64,000 bases of DNA. Source: Anabaena catenula FACHB-362 (lineage in GTDB: Bacteria > Cyanobacteriota > Cyanobacteriia > Cyanobacteriales > Nostocaceae). Below the pieces are notes generated by a model, which saw only the letters and a list, made by a program, of their open reading frames with translations, ran no database searches and was not told where the DNA came from. Shown one piece after another: positions 37,655 through 47,808 of the stretch; positions within the stretch are counted from its first letter, which is position 1; every line of letters starts with the position of its first letter. The translations under genes were made by a program, and so were the position numbers. The DNA is taken from NCBI RefSeq assembly GCF_014698735.1, contig NZ_JACJTQ010000026.1:1-64000 (forward strand), read 5' to 3'.

Positions 37655-39136
37655 ATGATTGGTAATATCCTCCGTCAACGTTACCAGATTGTCAAAGAAC
37701 TAGGTGCAGGTGGGTTTGGTGAAACTTACCTCGCAGAAGATTTAGATATTCCCGTTACTCCTAAACCGACTTGTGTCGTGAAACGGTTAAAACCTACAGA
37801 AATTGACCGAGATATTAGCCGTTTATTTGAACAAGAAGCACAAATTTTATATCAATTAGGACAAAATTACGATCAAATACCTAAATTGTATGCCTATTTT
37901 CAGGAGAATCAAGAATTTTATCTGATTCAAGAATTGATTGATGGATATGATTTAACTCAAGAAATAAGTCCTGGCAAAAAGTTGAGTGAAGATGATGTAA
38001 TTCAACTGTTACGAGACATTTTAGAAATATTGGCTTATGTTCATGACAATAAAGTTATTCATCGTGATATTAAACCTGCAAATATAATGCGCCGCAAAGA
38101 TGGAAAATTAGTATTGATTGATTTTGGAATAGTCAAACAAATTAATACTAATATTGCTCTTAAATCTGGCTTCACTAGCAGTAGTATTATTAACATTGGA
38201 ACATGGGGATATATGCCTTCAGAACAGGCTATCGGTAAACCTAAATTGAGTAGTGATATTTATGCTTTGGGGATGACAGCAATTCAGGCATTAATTGATC
38301 TGTCTCCCCATTTATTACCACACGACGAAGATAATGATGGGGAAATTGTTTGGAGTGATCAAGTTCAAGTAAGTGATAAGTTGGAGCAGTTCATAAATAA
38401 AATGGTACGTTATGATTGGCGACAACGTTATCGAGATGCAAAGGAAGCTTTAGAGGAATTAAATCAAATTTTTGGAATTGTTAAACAGCAAAATATGCTT
38501 CCATTAACACCAACTCAATCAAGTAAAGATTGGTTTGAAGAAGGAAATAAGCTACTTGAGTTAAAACTTTACGAAGAAGCAATTATATCTTATGATAAAG
38601 CCATTGCTATCAATCCTGATGATGATAATGCTTGGCATAGTCGAGGTGTTGCTCTAGGTAATTTAGAAAGGTATACAGAATCACTCACATCTTTCGATAA
38701 AGTCATTGTTATCAATCCTGATGATGATAATGCTTGGTATAACCGAGGTTTTTCCCTACAAAAATTACAGAGGTACATGGAAGCACTTGAATCCTATAAC
38801 AAAGCTATCACTATCAAACCTGATAGCGATCATGCTTGGTATGGGCGAGGTTCTACCCTAAATAAATTAGAAAGATATGAAGAAGCGATTATATCCTTCG
38901 ATAAAGTTATTGCCATTAAACCTGACAACTATTTTGGTTGGTGGTCTCGAAGTGTCAGTCTATTCAGATTGGAAAGGCATGAAGAGGCAATACAATCATG
39001 CGAAAAGGCAATCGATATTAAGCCAGATAATCAAGAGTTAATTAATTTTATGAATAGCCTGAAAGATTTTATGGATAGCATAAAAAATTGGAATGATTTG
39101 AATGACTCATTAAAGCAATCACAGCAGCTTAATTAG
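37655..39136 (+). CDS. Ser/Thr protein kinase with C-terminal TPR repeats
   Basis: A 493-residue Hanks-type kinase. It has a glycine loop (LGAGGFGETYLAED), a catalytic Lys in VVKRLKP, the catalytic loop HRDIKPANIM, DFG (LIDFGIVKQ) and an APE-like GYMPSEQAIG. The kinase domain ends near residue 270. A linker and about five TPR units follow from about 290 (DDDNAWHSRG-type repeats, each starting with an NPDDDNAW or KPD pattern). No membrane helix is present, so it is cytoplasmic. The TPRs suggest a protein scaffold role. Adjacent TPR units are similar at DNA level. Confidence 0.94.
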   Translation: MIGNILRQRYQIVKELGAGGFGETYLAEDLDIPVTPKPTCVVKRLKPTEIDRDISRLFEQEAQILYQLGQNYDQIPKLYAYFQENQEFYLIQELIDGYDLTQEISPGKKLSEDDVIQLLRDILEILAYVHDNKVIHRDIKPANIMRRKDGKLVLIDFGIVKQINTNIALKSGFTSSSIINIGTWGYMPSEQAIGKPKLSSDIYALGMTAIQALIDLSPHLLPHDEDNDGEIVWSDQVQVSDKLEQFINKMVRYDWRQRYRDAKEALEELNQIFGIVKQQNMLPLTPTQSSKDWFEEGNKLLELKLYEEAIISYDKAIAINPDDDNAWHSRGVALGNLERYTESLTSFDKVIVINPDDDNAWYNRGFSLQKLQRYMEALESYNKAITIKPDSDHAWYGRGSTLNKLERYEEAIISFDKVIAIKPDNYFGWWSRSVSLFRLERHEEAIQSCEKAIDIKPDNQELINFMNSLKDFMDSIKNWNDLNDSLKQSQQLN

Positions 39137-39250
39137 TCAATTACAGTAGGAATTAATTTCGCTGTTTTATCAGCTTTATTGATTTAATTCAACAGCGATT
39201 ACACACAGCAATGAAAATTTCACAAATTAGATAATCATGATATAAAAATT

Positions 39251-39580
39251 ATGTTAGATTATACAATCAGTTCCGGCAACATCTTTCAAGATTTAGGATT
39301 TGCTAATGCCGAAGAAAAACTAGCCAAAGTTAAATTAGCTTCTGTCATTGCTGATATTTTAGAACAGCAAAAAATCACACCTCAACAAGCTGCACAACTT
39401 TTAGGGTTAGAAATTGAAAAAGTAAATAATTTAAGTAATGGGATTCTCAAAGATTTTACAATTGAGAATTTATTAACTTACTTAATAAAATTGGTACAAA
39501 ATATAGAAATAGTGGTAACAAATCAAATTTCAAATAAATCTAATCCTCAAATTAATGTTGTTTATCAAAGAATAGCTTAA
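39251..39580 (+). CDS. XRE-like helix-turn-helix protein
   Basis: A 109-residue protein whose middle (about 40-70) reads as an XRE/HigA-type HTH: KITPQQAAQLLGLEIEKVNNLSNG. The opening IFQDLGFANAEEKLAKVKLA is typical of stand-alone antitoxin-like XRE proteins of the HTH_37 kind. No toxin gene (HigB-like) is found on either side, so it may be an orphan antitoxin or simple regulator. The target is unknown. Confidence 0.72.
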   Translation: MLDYTISSGNIFQDLGFANAEEKLAKVKLASVIADILEQQKITPQQAAQLLGLEIEKVNNLSNGILKDFTIENLLTYLIKLVQNIEIVVTNQISNKSNPQINVVYQRIA

Positions 39581-39607
39581 TTTAAGTTCATATTACTACT
39601 AATAAAT

Positions 39608-39634
39608 GTTGGGTTACGCTGTCGCTAACCCAAC
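39608..39634. terminator. GTTGGGTTA palindrome
   Basis: GTTGGGTTA at 39608-39616 pairs with TAACCCAAC at 39626-39634. It lies shortly after the XRE stop codon and before the phosphoketolase gene. Confidence 0.45.
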
Positions 39635-39659
39635 CTACTTTTATTTTAAGAAAAAATAA

Positions 39660-39710
39660 CTTTAAAATCATTTCCTCCTCTGTGCGCCTCTGCGTCTCTG
39701 CGTGAGATAA
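39660..39710. repeat. CTCTGCG-type dispersed repeat
   Basis: TCCTCTGTGCGCCTCTGCGT followed by CTCTGCGTGAGAT. It is the same family as at 6309, 13290 and others. Confidence 0.65.
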
Positions 39711-39819
39711 AAAAAATATTTAACTTCCCACCAAAAAAATTAATCACAGGTAAGATGACACAGAGTCAGCAAATCAATACACTGACACCATTCGTGCAAA
39801 TACCATTTTGGAGTTTAAA

Positions 39820-42201
39820 ATGACCATTACCAGCACTCCACAAATAAAGCCATTATCAGACACAGAATTACAGAAAATCAACGCCTACTGGCGTGCAGCT
39901 AACTATCTCTCAGTCGGGCAAATATACCTCCTCGACAACCCCCTACTGAGAGAACCACTAAAACAAGAACACGTCAAACCCAGACTATTAGGACATTGGG
40001 GAACTACACCAGGACTAAACCTGATTTACGCCCACCTCAACCGAGTCATTAAAAAGTACGATTTAAGTACAATTTACATAGCAGGCCCTGGACATGGTGG
40101 CCCCGGACTCGTCGCCAACACTTACTTAGAAGGAACTTACAGCGAATATTACCCCAACATCTCCGAAGATGCTGGAGGGATGCAAAAACTGTTCAAACAA
40201 TTCTCATTTCCTGGTGGTATTCCTAGCCACGTCGCCCCAGAAACCCCTGGTTCTATTCATGAAGGGGGAGAATTAGGTTATGCATTAGTTCACGCCTTTG
40301 GTGCTGCTTTTGATAACCCTGATTTAATTGTCGCTGCGGTTGTCGGAGACGGAGAAGCGGAAACCGGCGCATTAGCTACCAGTTGGCATTCTAACAAATT
40401 CCTCAATCCCGTTACTGATGGTGCGGTTTTACCAATTCTGCATTTGAATGGATACAAAATTGCCAATCCCACAGTATTAGCACGGATACCCCATGAGGAA
40501 TTAGAAAGCCTGTTTATCGGCTATGGCTATAAACCTTACTTTGTCGAAGGTTCTAACCCTGTGGATGTTCACCAAAAAATGGCAGCAGTATTAGATACCA
40601 TTATTCCTGAAATTCAAGGTATCCAAAGAGAAGCGCGGGTACATGGATTCAAAGAACGACCGCAATGGCCGATGATTATATTGCGGACTCCTAAAGGTTG
40701 GACTGGTCCGAAAGAAGTTGACGGGAAGAAAACAGAAGATTATTGGCGATCGCACCAAGTCCCCTTTGGTGATATAGCTGGTAAACCGGAACATCTGCAA
40801 CTTCTAGAAGATTGGATGAAGAGTTATAAGCCAGAAGAACTCTTTGATGTTAACGGTACACTAATTCCCGAACTTGCAGAACTAGCACCCCAAGGTCAAC
40901 GTCGCATGGGAGATAATCCCCACGCAAACGGTGGTATTTTGCTGCGTGACTTGATTATGCCCGAATTTGAAGATTATGCTGTACCTGTTCCTTCTCCTGG
41001 TAAAGCGATCGCAGAAGCTACTAAAGTTAGTGGTAAATTCCTGCGGGATATCATGAAACTCAACGAAGAAAGCCGCAACTTCCGAGTTTTTGGTCCTGAC
41101 GAAACCGCATCAAATCGCATAGACCCAGTATTAGAAGTCACAGACCGCACTTGGGTTGCTGAAATTCTCCCAGAAGATGACCATTTATCACCCAACGGTC
41201 GAGTCATGGAAGTCCTCAGTGAAACCAATTGTCAAGGCTGGTTAGAAGGCTATCTCCTCACAGGTCGTCATGGTTTCTTCTCCTGTTACGAAGCATTTAT
41301 TCACATCATTGATTCCATGTTCAACCAACACGCCAAATGGTTGAAAACAACTAATGAAATTCCCTGGAGAAGACCTATAGCTTCTTTAAATTATCTGCTA
41401 ACCTCCCACGTTTGGAGACAAGACCACAACGGTTTCTCTCACCAAGATCCCGGTTTTATTGATCATGTAATGAACAAAAAAGCCGAAATTGTTCGCGTCT
41501 ATCTGCCACCTGATGCTAATACTTTGCTATCTGTTACTGACCATTGTTTAAGAAGTCGTCATTATGTCAATGTTATTGTTGCCGGCAAGCAGCCAGCATT
41601 ACAATATTTAGACATGGATTCGGCAATTAAACATTGCACCAAAGGCTTAGGTATTTGGGAATGGGCCAGCAGTGATTTAGATGGAGAAACAGATGTAGTC
41701 ATGGCTTGTGCTGGGGATATTCCTACTTTGGAAACTCTGGCAGCAGTAGATATTTTGCGTCAGAACTTCCCAGATTTAAAAGTGCGGGTAGTGAATGTAG
41801 TTAATTTGATGAAACTACAGCCACAAAGTGAACATCCTCACGGTTTAAGCAGCAAAGATTTTGATATTATTTTCACAACTGATAAACCGATTATCTTTGC
41901 TTTTCATGGTTATCCTTGGTTAATTCATCGCCTCACTTATCGTCATACCAACCACAAAAATCTTCATGTCCGTGGTTATAAGGAAGAGGGAACAACAACC
42001 ACACCTTTTGATATGGTGGTGATGAATGATTTAGATAGATTCCACTTGGTAATGGATGTGATAGACCGTGTACCAAAATTAGGTTATAAAGCTGCTTATG
42101 TGAAGCAAAAACTGCAAGATAAGCTGATTGAACATAAGCATTATATCGAGACTCACGGCGAAGATATGCCAGAAATCCGCGATTGGAAGTGGACTTATTA
42201 G
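39820..42201 (+). CDS. xfp: phosphoketolase (xylulose-5-P/fructose-6-P)
   Basis: A 793-residue TPP enzyme that cleaves xylulose 5-phosphate or fructose 6-phosphate with phosphate to acetyl phosphate plus a C3 or C4 sugar phosphate. The N-terminal PP domain has [30 protein letters not shown] and the TPP/Mg site [19 protein letters not shown]. The centre has the Pyr domain ([20 protein letters not shown] and SFNQ-like SHQDPGF). Length is normal for the family (about 790-800). The ATG at 39820 has TTGGAG about 6 nt upstream and is preferred to a TTG at 39808. It is followed by DUF29, gap1, pyruvate kinase and transaldolase, so it belongs to a sugar-catabolism group. Confidence 0.95.
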   Translation: MTITSTPQIKPLSDTELQKINAYWRAANYLSVGQIYLLDNPLLREPLKQEHVKPRLLGHWGTTPGLNLIYAHLNRVIKKYDLSTIYIAGPGHGGPGLVANTYLEGTYSEYYPNISEDAGGMQKLFKQFSFPGGIPSHVAPETPGSIHEGGELGYALVHAFGAAFDNPDLIVAAVVGDGEAETGALATSWHSNKFLNPVTDGAVLPILHLNGYKIANPTVLARIPHEELESLFIGYGYKPYFVEGSNPVDVHQKMAAVLDTIIPEIQGIQREARVHGFKERPQWPMIILRTPKGWTGPKEVDGKKTEDYWRSHQVPFGDIAGKPEHLQLLEDWMKSYKPEELFDVNGTLIPELAELAPQGQRRMGDNPHANGGILLRDLIMPEFEDYAVPVPSPGKAIAEATKVSGKFLRDIMKLNEESRNFRVFGPDETASNRIDPVLEVTDRTWVAEILPEDDHLSPNGRVMEVLSETNCQGWLEGYLLTGRHGFFSCYEAFIHIIDSMFNQHAKWLKTTNEIPWRRPIASLNYLLTSHVWRQDHNGFSHQDPGFIDHVMNKKAEIVRVYLPPDANTLLSVTDHCLRSRHYVNVIVAGKQPALQYLDMDSAIKHCTKGLGIWEWASSDLDGETDVVMACAGDIPTLETLAAVDILRQNFPDLKVRVVNVVNLMKLQPQSEHPHGLSSKDFDIIFTTDKPIIFAFHGYPWLIHRLTYRHTNHKNLHVRGYKEEGTTTTPFDMVVMNDLDRFHLVMDVIDRVPKLGYKAAYVKQKLQDKLIEHKHYIETHGEDMPEIRDWKWTY

Positions 42202-42210
42202 AATGAGAAT

Positions 42211-42246
42211 GTAGGGACGTTTTTTGTAAATGTCTCTACTTTTTTT
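42211..42246 (+). terminator. intrinsic terminator of the phosphoketolase gene
   Basis: GTAGGGAC and the matching GTCTCTAC (with G:T pairs) form a stem that is followed by TTTTTTT at 42240-42246. It lies about 10 nt after the stop codon. Confidence 0.65.
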
Positions 42247-42261
42247 GAGGGGAATTTTTTA

Positions 42262-42306
42262 AACGCAGAGGGACGCGGAGGTAAACGCAGAGGTTCGCGG
42301 AGGTTT
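42262..42306. repeat. ACGCAGAGG-type dispersed repeat
   Basis: Three degenerate units (ACGCAGAGGGACGCGGAGGT, AACGCAGAGG, TTCGCGGAGG) stand between the phosphoketolase terminator and the DUF29 gene. Confidence 0.7.
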
Positions 42307-42345
42307 TTGTTATATTGAAATTAGTTGGGTTGGAGGTTAATGGAG

Positions 42346-42867
42346 ATGACGCAGGAGTTAATCGACCTCAGAAATAGTATTTTAGCAGGGCGTTATGCTG
42401 ATGCTTTGGCTATTGTTGACGAATTAGAGGGGATGAGTAGACAAGCTATTTTACGCAATATCCAAGCCTTTTTAAGGATTCTGTTAATTCATTTGATTAA
42501 GAATCAACTGGAACAACGATTAACTCATTCTTGGGTAGCTTCAATTCGTAATTCAGTCACGGAAATTAAAAGACTGAATCTTAAAGATAATAAAAAATCA
42601 TATTATGTCAACTTAGATGAATGGGAAAACTTAATTTTAGAAGAAGTAATAGAAGAAGCGATCGCTAATGCTAGTGAAGAAGTTTTAAACGGTGCATACA
42701 ATCAATTTCAACTAGGAGAAATGGTAGATAAAACTGATTTAGTACAAACAGCCTTGAAATTTTTACACCTAACTTATGAACATTCAGCTAAAACCTTACC
42801 TGCTGCAATCGCTGAAGTTTTGATCCAATTACCAGGAGGAGAAAATTGGATGAACCGGAAAAATTAA
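42346..42867 (+). CDS. DUF29 family protein
   Basis: A 173-residue helical protein of the DUF29 family, abundant in cyanobacteria and of unknown function. The recognisable N-terminus is MTQELIDLRNSILAGRYADA. There is a central LIHLIKNQLEQRLTHSW segment typical of the family, and an acidic helical C-terminal part (EEVIEEAIANASEE). TGGAGG at 42331-42336 is followed by ATGs at 42340 and 42346; the second has better spacing. It is not obviously related in function to the sugar-catabolism genes on either side. Confidence 0.82.
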   Translation: MTQELIDLRNSILAGRYADALAIVDELEGMSRQAILRNIQAFLRILLIHLIKNQLEQRLTHSWVASIRNSVTEIKRLNLKDNKKSYYVNLDEWENLILEEVIEEAIANASEEVLNGAYNQFQLGEMVDKTDLVQTALKFLHLTYEHSAKTLPAAIAEVLIQLPGGENWMNRKN

Positions 42868-42951
42868 ATTTTGCATTCCTTCTTGTCCAGAAATTGAAAA
42901 CTTTTTTTAATGTGCATCAACTATAAATTAGCAAAACATATTTATCGTAGA

Positions 42952-42974
42952 TTGGGTTGAGGGACGAAACCCAA
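42952..42974. terminator. TTGGGTT palindrome after the DUF29 gene
   Basis: TTGGGTT at 42952-42958 pairs with AACCCAA at 42968-42974. It is another copy of the small palindrome family. Confidence 0.45.
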
Positions 42975-43089
42975 CATTTCCTCTTTATATTTTAAAATTA
43001 ATGTCGGGTTGCGCTACTACACAAAATGAGCGATCGTAAAATTAAATACCTTTTAGCAGTGACTGCCTAAGCAGCAAATTCAGGTTTTA

Positions 43090-43440
43090 CTACTTTTTAC
43101 AAAGCACGTAATCAAAAGTTAAACTACAAGTAGGGCAATACCACCATTTTCTAGTTGCTACATCCCACTGCCATGCACCAGTTTCAGATCCGAGACTTTT
43201 AATTTCAAAATCTAGTGCATATCTATAGCCAACATATTTGCAGTAGGCATTTGCCCCTCTCTGTTGTGCATCAGCATCACCACCATTTTCTCCTTTTCTA
43301 GCAACTTCTACTGGACCTCCTCTTACAAGAGGATTTGAAAACATTTGCTCTTCGGCTAAACCAATTTTAGCTGTTCCTATGATGAAAGTAGTCGTTAAAC
43401 CCGCAACAGATAATAATAAACCTGCTTTTCTTCTAAACAT
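43090..43440 (-). CDS. small secreted cysteine-containing protein, unknown
   Basis: A 116-residue protein with a clear signal peptide (about 1-29, cleaved near GLA-EE). The mature part is about 87 residues with four cysteines (C67, C102, C105, C114), and the YCPTC motif suggests a metal site or disulfides. It is Trp/Tyr-rich near residues 90-102. The family is not recognised. It is divergent from gap1 and separated from it by about 500 nt. It may be periplasmic or secreted. Confidence 0.6.
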   Translation of the reverse strand: MFRRKAGLLLSVAGLTTTFIIGTAKIGLAEEQMFSNPLVRGGPVEVARKGENGGDADAQQRGANAYCKYVGYRYALDFEIKSLGSETGAWQWDVATRKWWYCPTCSLTFDYVLCKK

Positions 43441-44973
<1,533 letters not shown>

Positions 44974-44974
<1 letters not shown>

Positions 44975-45050
44975 GTGATTGGTAATGGGTAATTGGTAAT
45001 GGGTAATTGGTAAGAGTTTCTCTAATTACGAATTACGAATTACGAATTAC
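44974..45050. repeat. two heptamer tandem arrays between gap1 and pyk
   Basis: Copies of GGTAATT/GGTAATG run to about 45013, followed at 45023-45050 by (AATTACG)n. The open frame leading into pyk reads through them but is not likely coding. Confidence 0.8.
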
Positions 45051-45102
45051 AAACCAGGGCTTAACGGGGTGCGCTACTTTACCGTTACTCCCTAATTTTT
45101 TT

Positions 45103-46533
45103 ATGCGTCGAACTAAAATTATCTGTACTGTTGGTCCTGCTACTTGTACACCTGAAAAGCTAGAAGCTTTGGTGAGGGCGGGAATGAATGTGGCGCGGCT
45201 GAATTTTTCTCATGGGGCTTATGAGGCTCACGCCCAAACTTTTCACCATTTGCGGCGCATTAGTAGCGACTTACAAAGACCGATCGCTATTATGCAAGAT
45301 TTATGTGGTCCGAAAATCCGTCTGGGGAAGTTACCACCGGAAGGACTGATGTTAGAAGCTGGTAGCGAAGTGACTTTTCTGTTGCAAGATAAGGGTGAAA
45401 CTATTGATGAATTACCCCTACCGCTACCCACTTTGTTTGCAATGGTGCGCCCTGGTGAACCGATTTTAATTAATGATGGTCGGGTGAAATTGACTGTGAC
45501 GAGTCGTGATGCTGATAAAATTCGCGCTCATGTCAATACTGGGGGTTTGGTTTCGACTCATAAAGGTGTGAATTTACCCGCAACTCCTTTACCTGTAAGT
45601 TCGATTACAGAAAAGGATTTAATGGATTTGCGGTTTGGGATTCAGTTAGGTGTAGACTGGGTGGCAGTTTCTTTTGTGCGATCGCCCCAAGACCTCGAAC
45701 CAGCCCGGAGAATGATTGAAGCCGCTGGTGCAAAAATTCGCCTCATTGCCAAAATCGAACGCGCAGAAGCTGTACAAGAGCTAGATTCTATTCTCGAAGT
45801 TGCTGACGCAATTATGATTGCTCGTGGTGATTTGGGAGTCGAAGTACCGATTCATCAAGTCCCCCTGATTCAAAAGGACATTACTCGTCGTTGTAATCAA
45901 GCTGGTAAGCCTGTTATTACAGCTACCCAAATGTTAGAGTCGATGATTAGCGCCCCTGACCCTACCCGTGCAGAAGCTACCGACGTTGCTAACTCCATTT
46001 TAGATGGTACGGATGCAGTCATGCTCTCTGGAGAAACCGCTGTGGGGGAATATCCCATTGCTGCCGTTCAGATGATGCACAATATCGCTGTGGAAACAGA
46101 AAAGGCGCTCAAACCAGGTAGTAGACATTCTTGGAATCATGAAGCTGGTCTTCTGAGTGTTACCGAATCAGTAGCACAAGCAGTTTGTCGTATTGCTTAT
46201 GAAACTGGTTCTAAAGCAATTCTTTGTAATACTACATCAGGCAGTACAGCTAGACTTGTTTCTAAATACCGTCCTCTGACTCCTATTATTACCCTCACAT
46301 CTGAGGCCACTGCTTACCGACAGTTAGCACTATCTTGGGGTGTAGAACCTTTGCTAATTCCACCGGTTTATAATGCAGAAGAGATGTTTACCAATGTGGT
46401 CAACACTATTGTGGAGATGGGTTTTGCGAAAAAAGATGACAAGGTGGTCATTACCTCTGGTGTCCCAATTGGTATGTCAGGAACAACTAGTTTAATTAAA
46501 GTGCATTCTATTGGACAGCCAATTACAGCATGA
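45103..46533 (+). CDS. pyk: pyruvate kinase
   Basis: A 476-residue enzyme turning phosphoenolpyruvate and ADP into pyruvate and ATP. It begins MRRTKIICTVGPATCTPE. ARLNFSHG and the active-site block LIAKIERAEAVQELDSILE with IMIARGDLGVEVP (Lys and Mg ligands) are present. GKPVITATQMLESMI and LSGETAVGEYP follow, and the C-terminal domain carries the effector region. I use the ATG at 45103, since the earlier in-frame sequence is heptamer repeat. It follows gap1 by about 130 nt and precedes transaldolase. Confidence 0.96.
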   Translation: MRRTKIICTVGPATCTPEKLEALVRAGMNVARLNFSHGAYEAHAQTFHHLRRISSDLQRPIAIMQDLCGPKIRLGKLPPEGLMLEAGSEVTFLLQDKGETIDELPLPLPTLFAMVRPGEPILINDGRVKLTVTSRDADKIRAHVNTGGLVSTHKGVNLPATPLPVSSITEKDLMDLRFGIQLGVDWVAVSFVRSPQDLEPARRMIEAAGAKIRLIAKIERAEAVQELDSILEVADAIMIARGDLGVEVPIHQVPLIQKDITRRCNQAGKPVITATQMLESMISAPDPTRAEATDVANSILDGTDAVMLSGETAVGEYPIAAVQMMHNIAVETEKALKPGSRHSWNHEAGLLSVTESVAQAVCRIAYETGSKAILCNTTSGSTARLVSKYRPLTPIITLTSEATAYRQLALSWGVEPLLIPPVYNAEEMFTNVVNTIVEMGFAKKDDKVVITSGVPIGMSGTTSLIKVHSIGQPITA

Positions 46534-46702
46534 GACATCTAAAATGGGGCTGAGGAAGGAAGCAGTTTCTACCTTGCTTAATCGGCTTTCATTAGGCAAT
46601 AGTTAAGAAAAATTGCCAGAATCGGAATTTTGTGGAAGATGAAAGAGTTTAAATAATTGGGGATTGGGTAAATCCTAAACCAAAAAAATCACGGAGTATG
46701 TT

Positions 46703-47704
46703 ATGCCTAAGAATTTACTAGAACAATTGCGGGCAGTAACCGTTGTAGTGGCTGATACTGGCGATATCCAATCTATTGGCAAGTTCAAGCCCCAAGATGC
46801 TACCACCAATCCCTCACTGATTACCGCTGCGGCACAAATGCCGGAATATCAAGAAATTGTTGATCAAACTTTACTCAAAGCTAAGAAAGATGCGGGTGCA
46901 GGTGCTACTCAATCACAGGTAGTTTCTCTAGCTTTTGACCGTTTGGCGGTATCTTTTGGATTAAAGATTTTGCAAATTATCCCCGGTCGGGTGTCTACAG
47001 AAGTAGATGCTCGTTTATCCTACGATACAGAAGCTACTATCGCTAAAGCACGGGATTTGATTGCTCAATATAAAGCTGCTGGTATTTCTAAAGAGCGCAT
47101 TTTGATTAAAATTGCTGCTACTTGGGAAGGTATCAAGGCTGCGGAAATTCTGGAAAAAGAAGGTATTCACTGTAATCTGACTTTACTATTTGGTCTTCAC
47201 CAAGCGATCGCTTGCGCGGAAGCTGGTATCACTCTCATTTCTCCTTTCGTTGGTCGCATTCTCGACTGGTACAAGAAAGATACCGGACGCGATAGCTACC
47301 CCTCTGCTGAAGACCCTGGTGTATTGTCTGTAACTAAAATCTATAACTACTACAAGAAGTTCGGTTACAAAACTGAAGTTATGGGAGCCAGCTTCCGTAA
47401 CCTTGGCGAAATTACTGAACTTGCTGGTTGTGATTTGTTGACCATTTCTCCTGGTCTATTGACAGAATTGCAAAATACTGTCGCCGAACTACCCCGCAAA
47501 CTTGACCCTGCGAAGGTTACAGGGTTATCTATGGAAAAAATCTCCGTTGATAAAGCCACCTTTGACAAGATGCACGCCGCTGACCGGATGGCATCTGATA
47601 AACTTGCGGAAGGTATTGATGGTTTTACCAAGGCTTTGATTTCTTTAGAACAACTACTAGCAGAAAGATTAGCTCGTTTAGAAAGTGAAAAGGTGACAGC
47701 GTAA
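46703..47704 (+). CDS. tal: transaldolase (TalB type)
   Basis: A 333-residue class I transaldolase that moves a dihydroxyacetone unit between sugar phosphates in the pentose phosphate pathway. The Schiff-base Lys is in [12 protein letters not shown], the substrate-binding DATTNPSL lies near the N-terminus, and GRILDWYK and ASFRNLGEI occur in the second half. Length matches E. coli TalB (about 317-335) rather than the longer transaldolase that I remember next to zwf/opcA in Nostoc. It ends the plus-strand sugar-catabolism group and converges on the CHAT gene. Confidence 0.95.
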   Translation: MPKNLLEQLRAVTVVVADTGDIQSIGKFKPQDATTNPSLITAAAQMPEYQEIVDQTLLKAKKDAGAGATQSQVVSLAFDRLAVSFGLKILQIIPGRVSTEVDARLSYDTEATIAKARDLIAQYKAAGISKERILIKIAATWEGIKAAEILEKEGIHCNLTLLFGLHQAIACAEAGITLISPFVGRILDWYKKDTGRDSYPSAEDPGVLSVTKIYNYYKKFGYKTEVMGASFRNLGEITELAGCDLLTISPGLLTELQNTVAELPRKLDPAKVTGLSMEKISVDKATFDKMHAADRMASDKLAEGIDGFTKALISLEQLLAERLARLESEKVTA

Positions 47705-47774
47705 TCATTTGAGATAATTGAGCTACCTTATACCTTTTTAAGGAGTTCCAGAAAATAAATTATCCAATCTTGTG

Positions 47775-47798
47775 GGATGGGCATCCTGCCCGTCCTTT
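47775..47798. terminator. stem-loop between transaldolase and the CHAT gene
   Basis: GGATGGGCA at 47775-47783 pairs with TGCCCGTCC at 47787-47795 (one wobble) around a 3-nt loop, followed by TTT. It is a good intrinsic terminator for the transaldolase transcript. Confidence 0.6.
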
Positions 47799-47808
47799 CA
47801 CTAATTAC

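Noticed and set aside
39251-39580. Complete HigBA-type toxin-antitoxin locus
   Set aside because: Only the HTH protein is seen; no toxin-like gene lies on either side.
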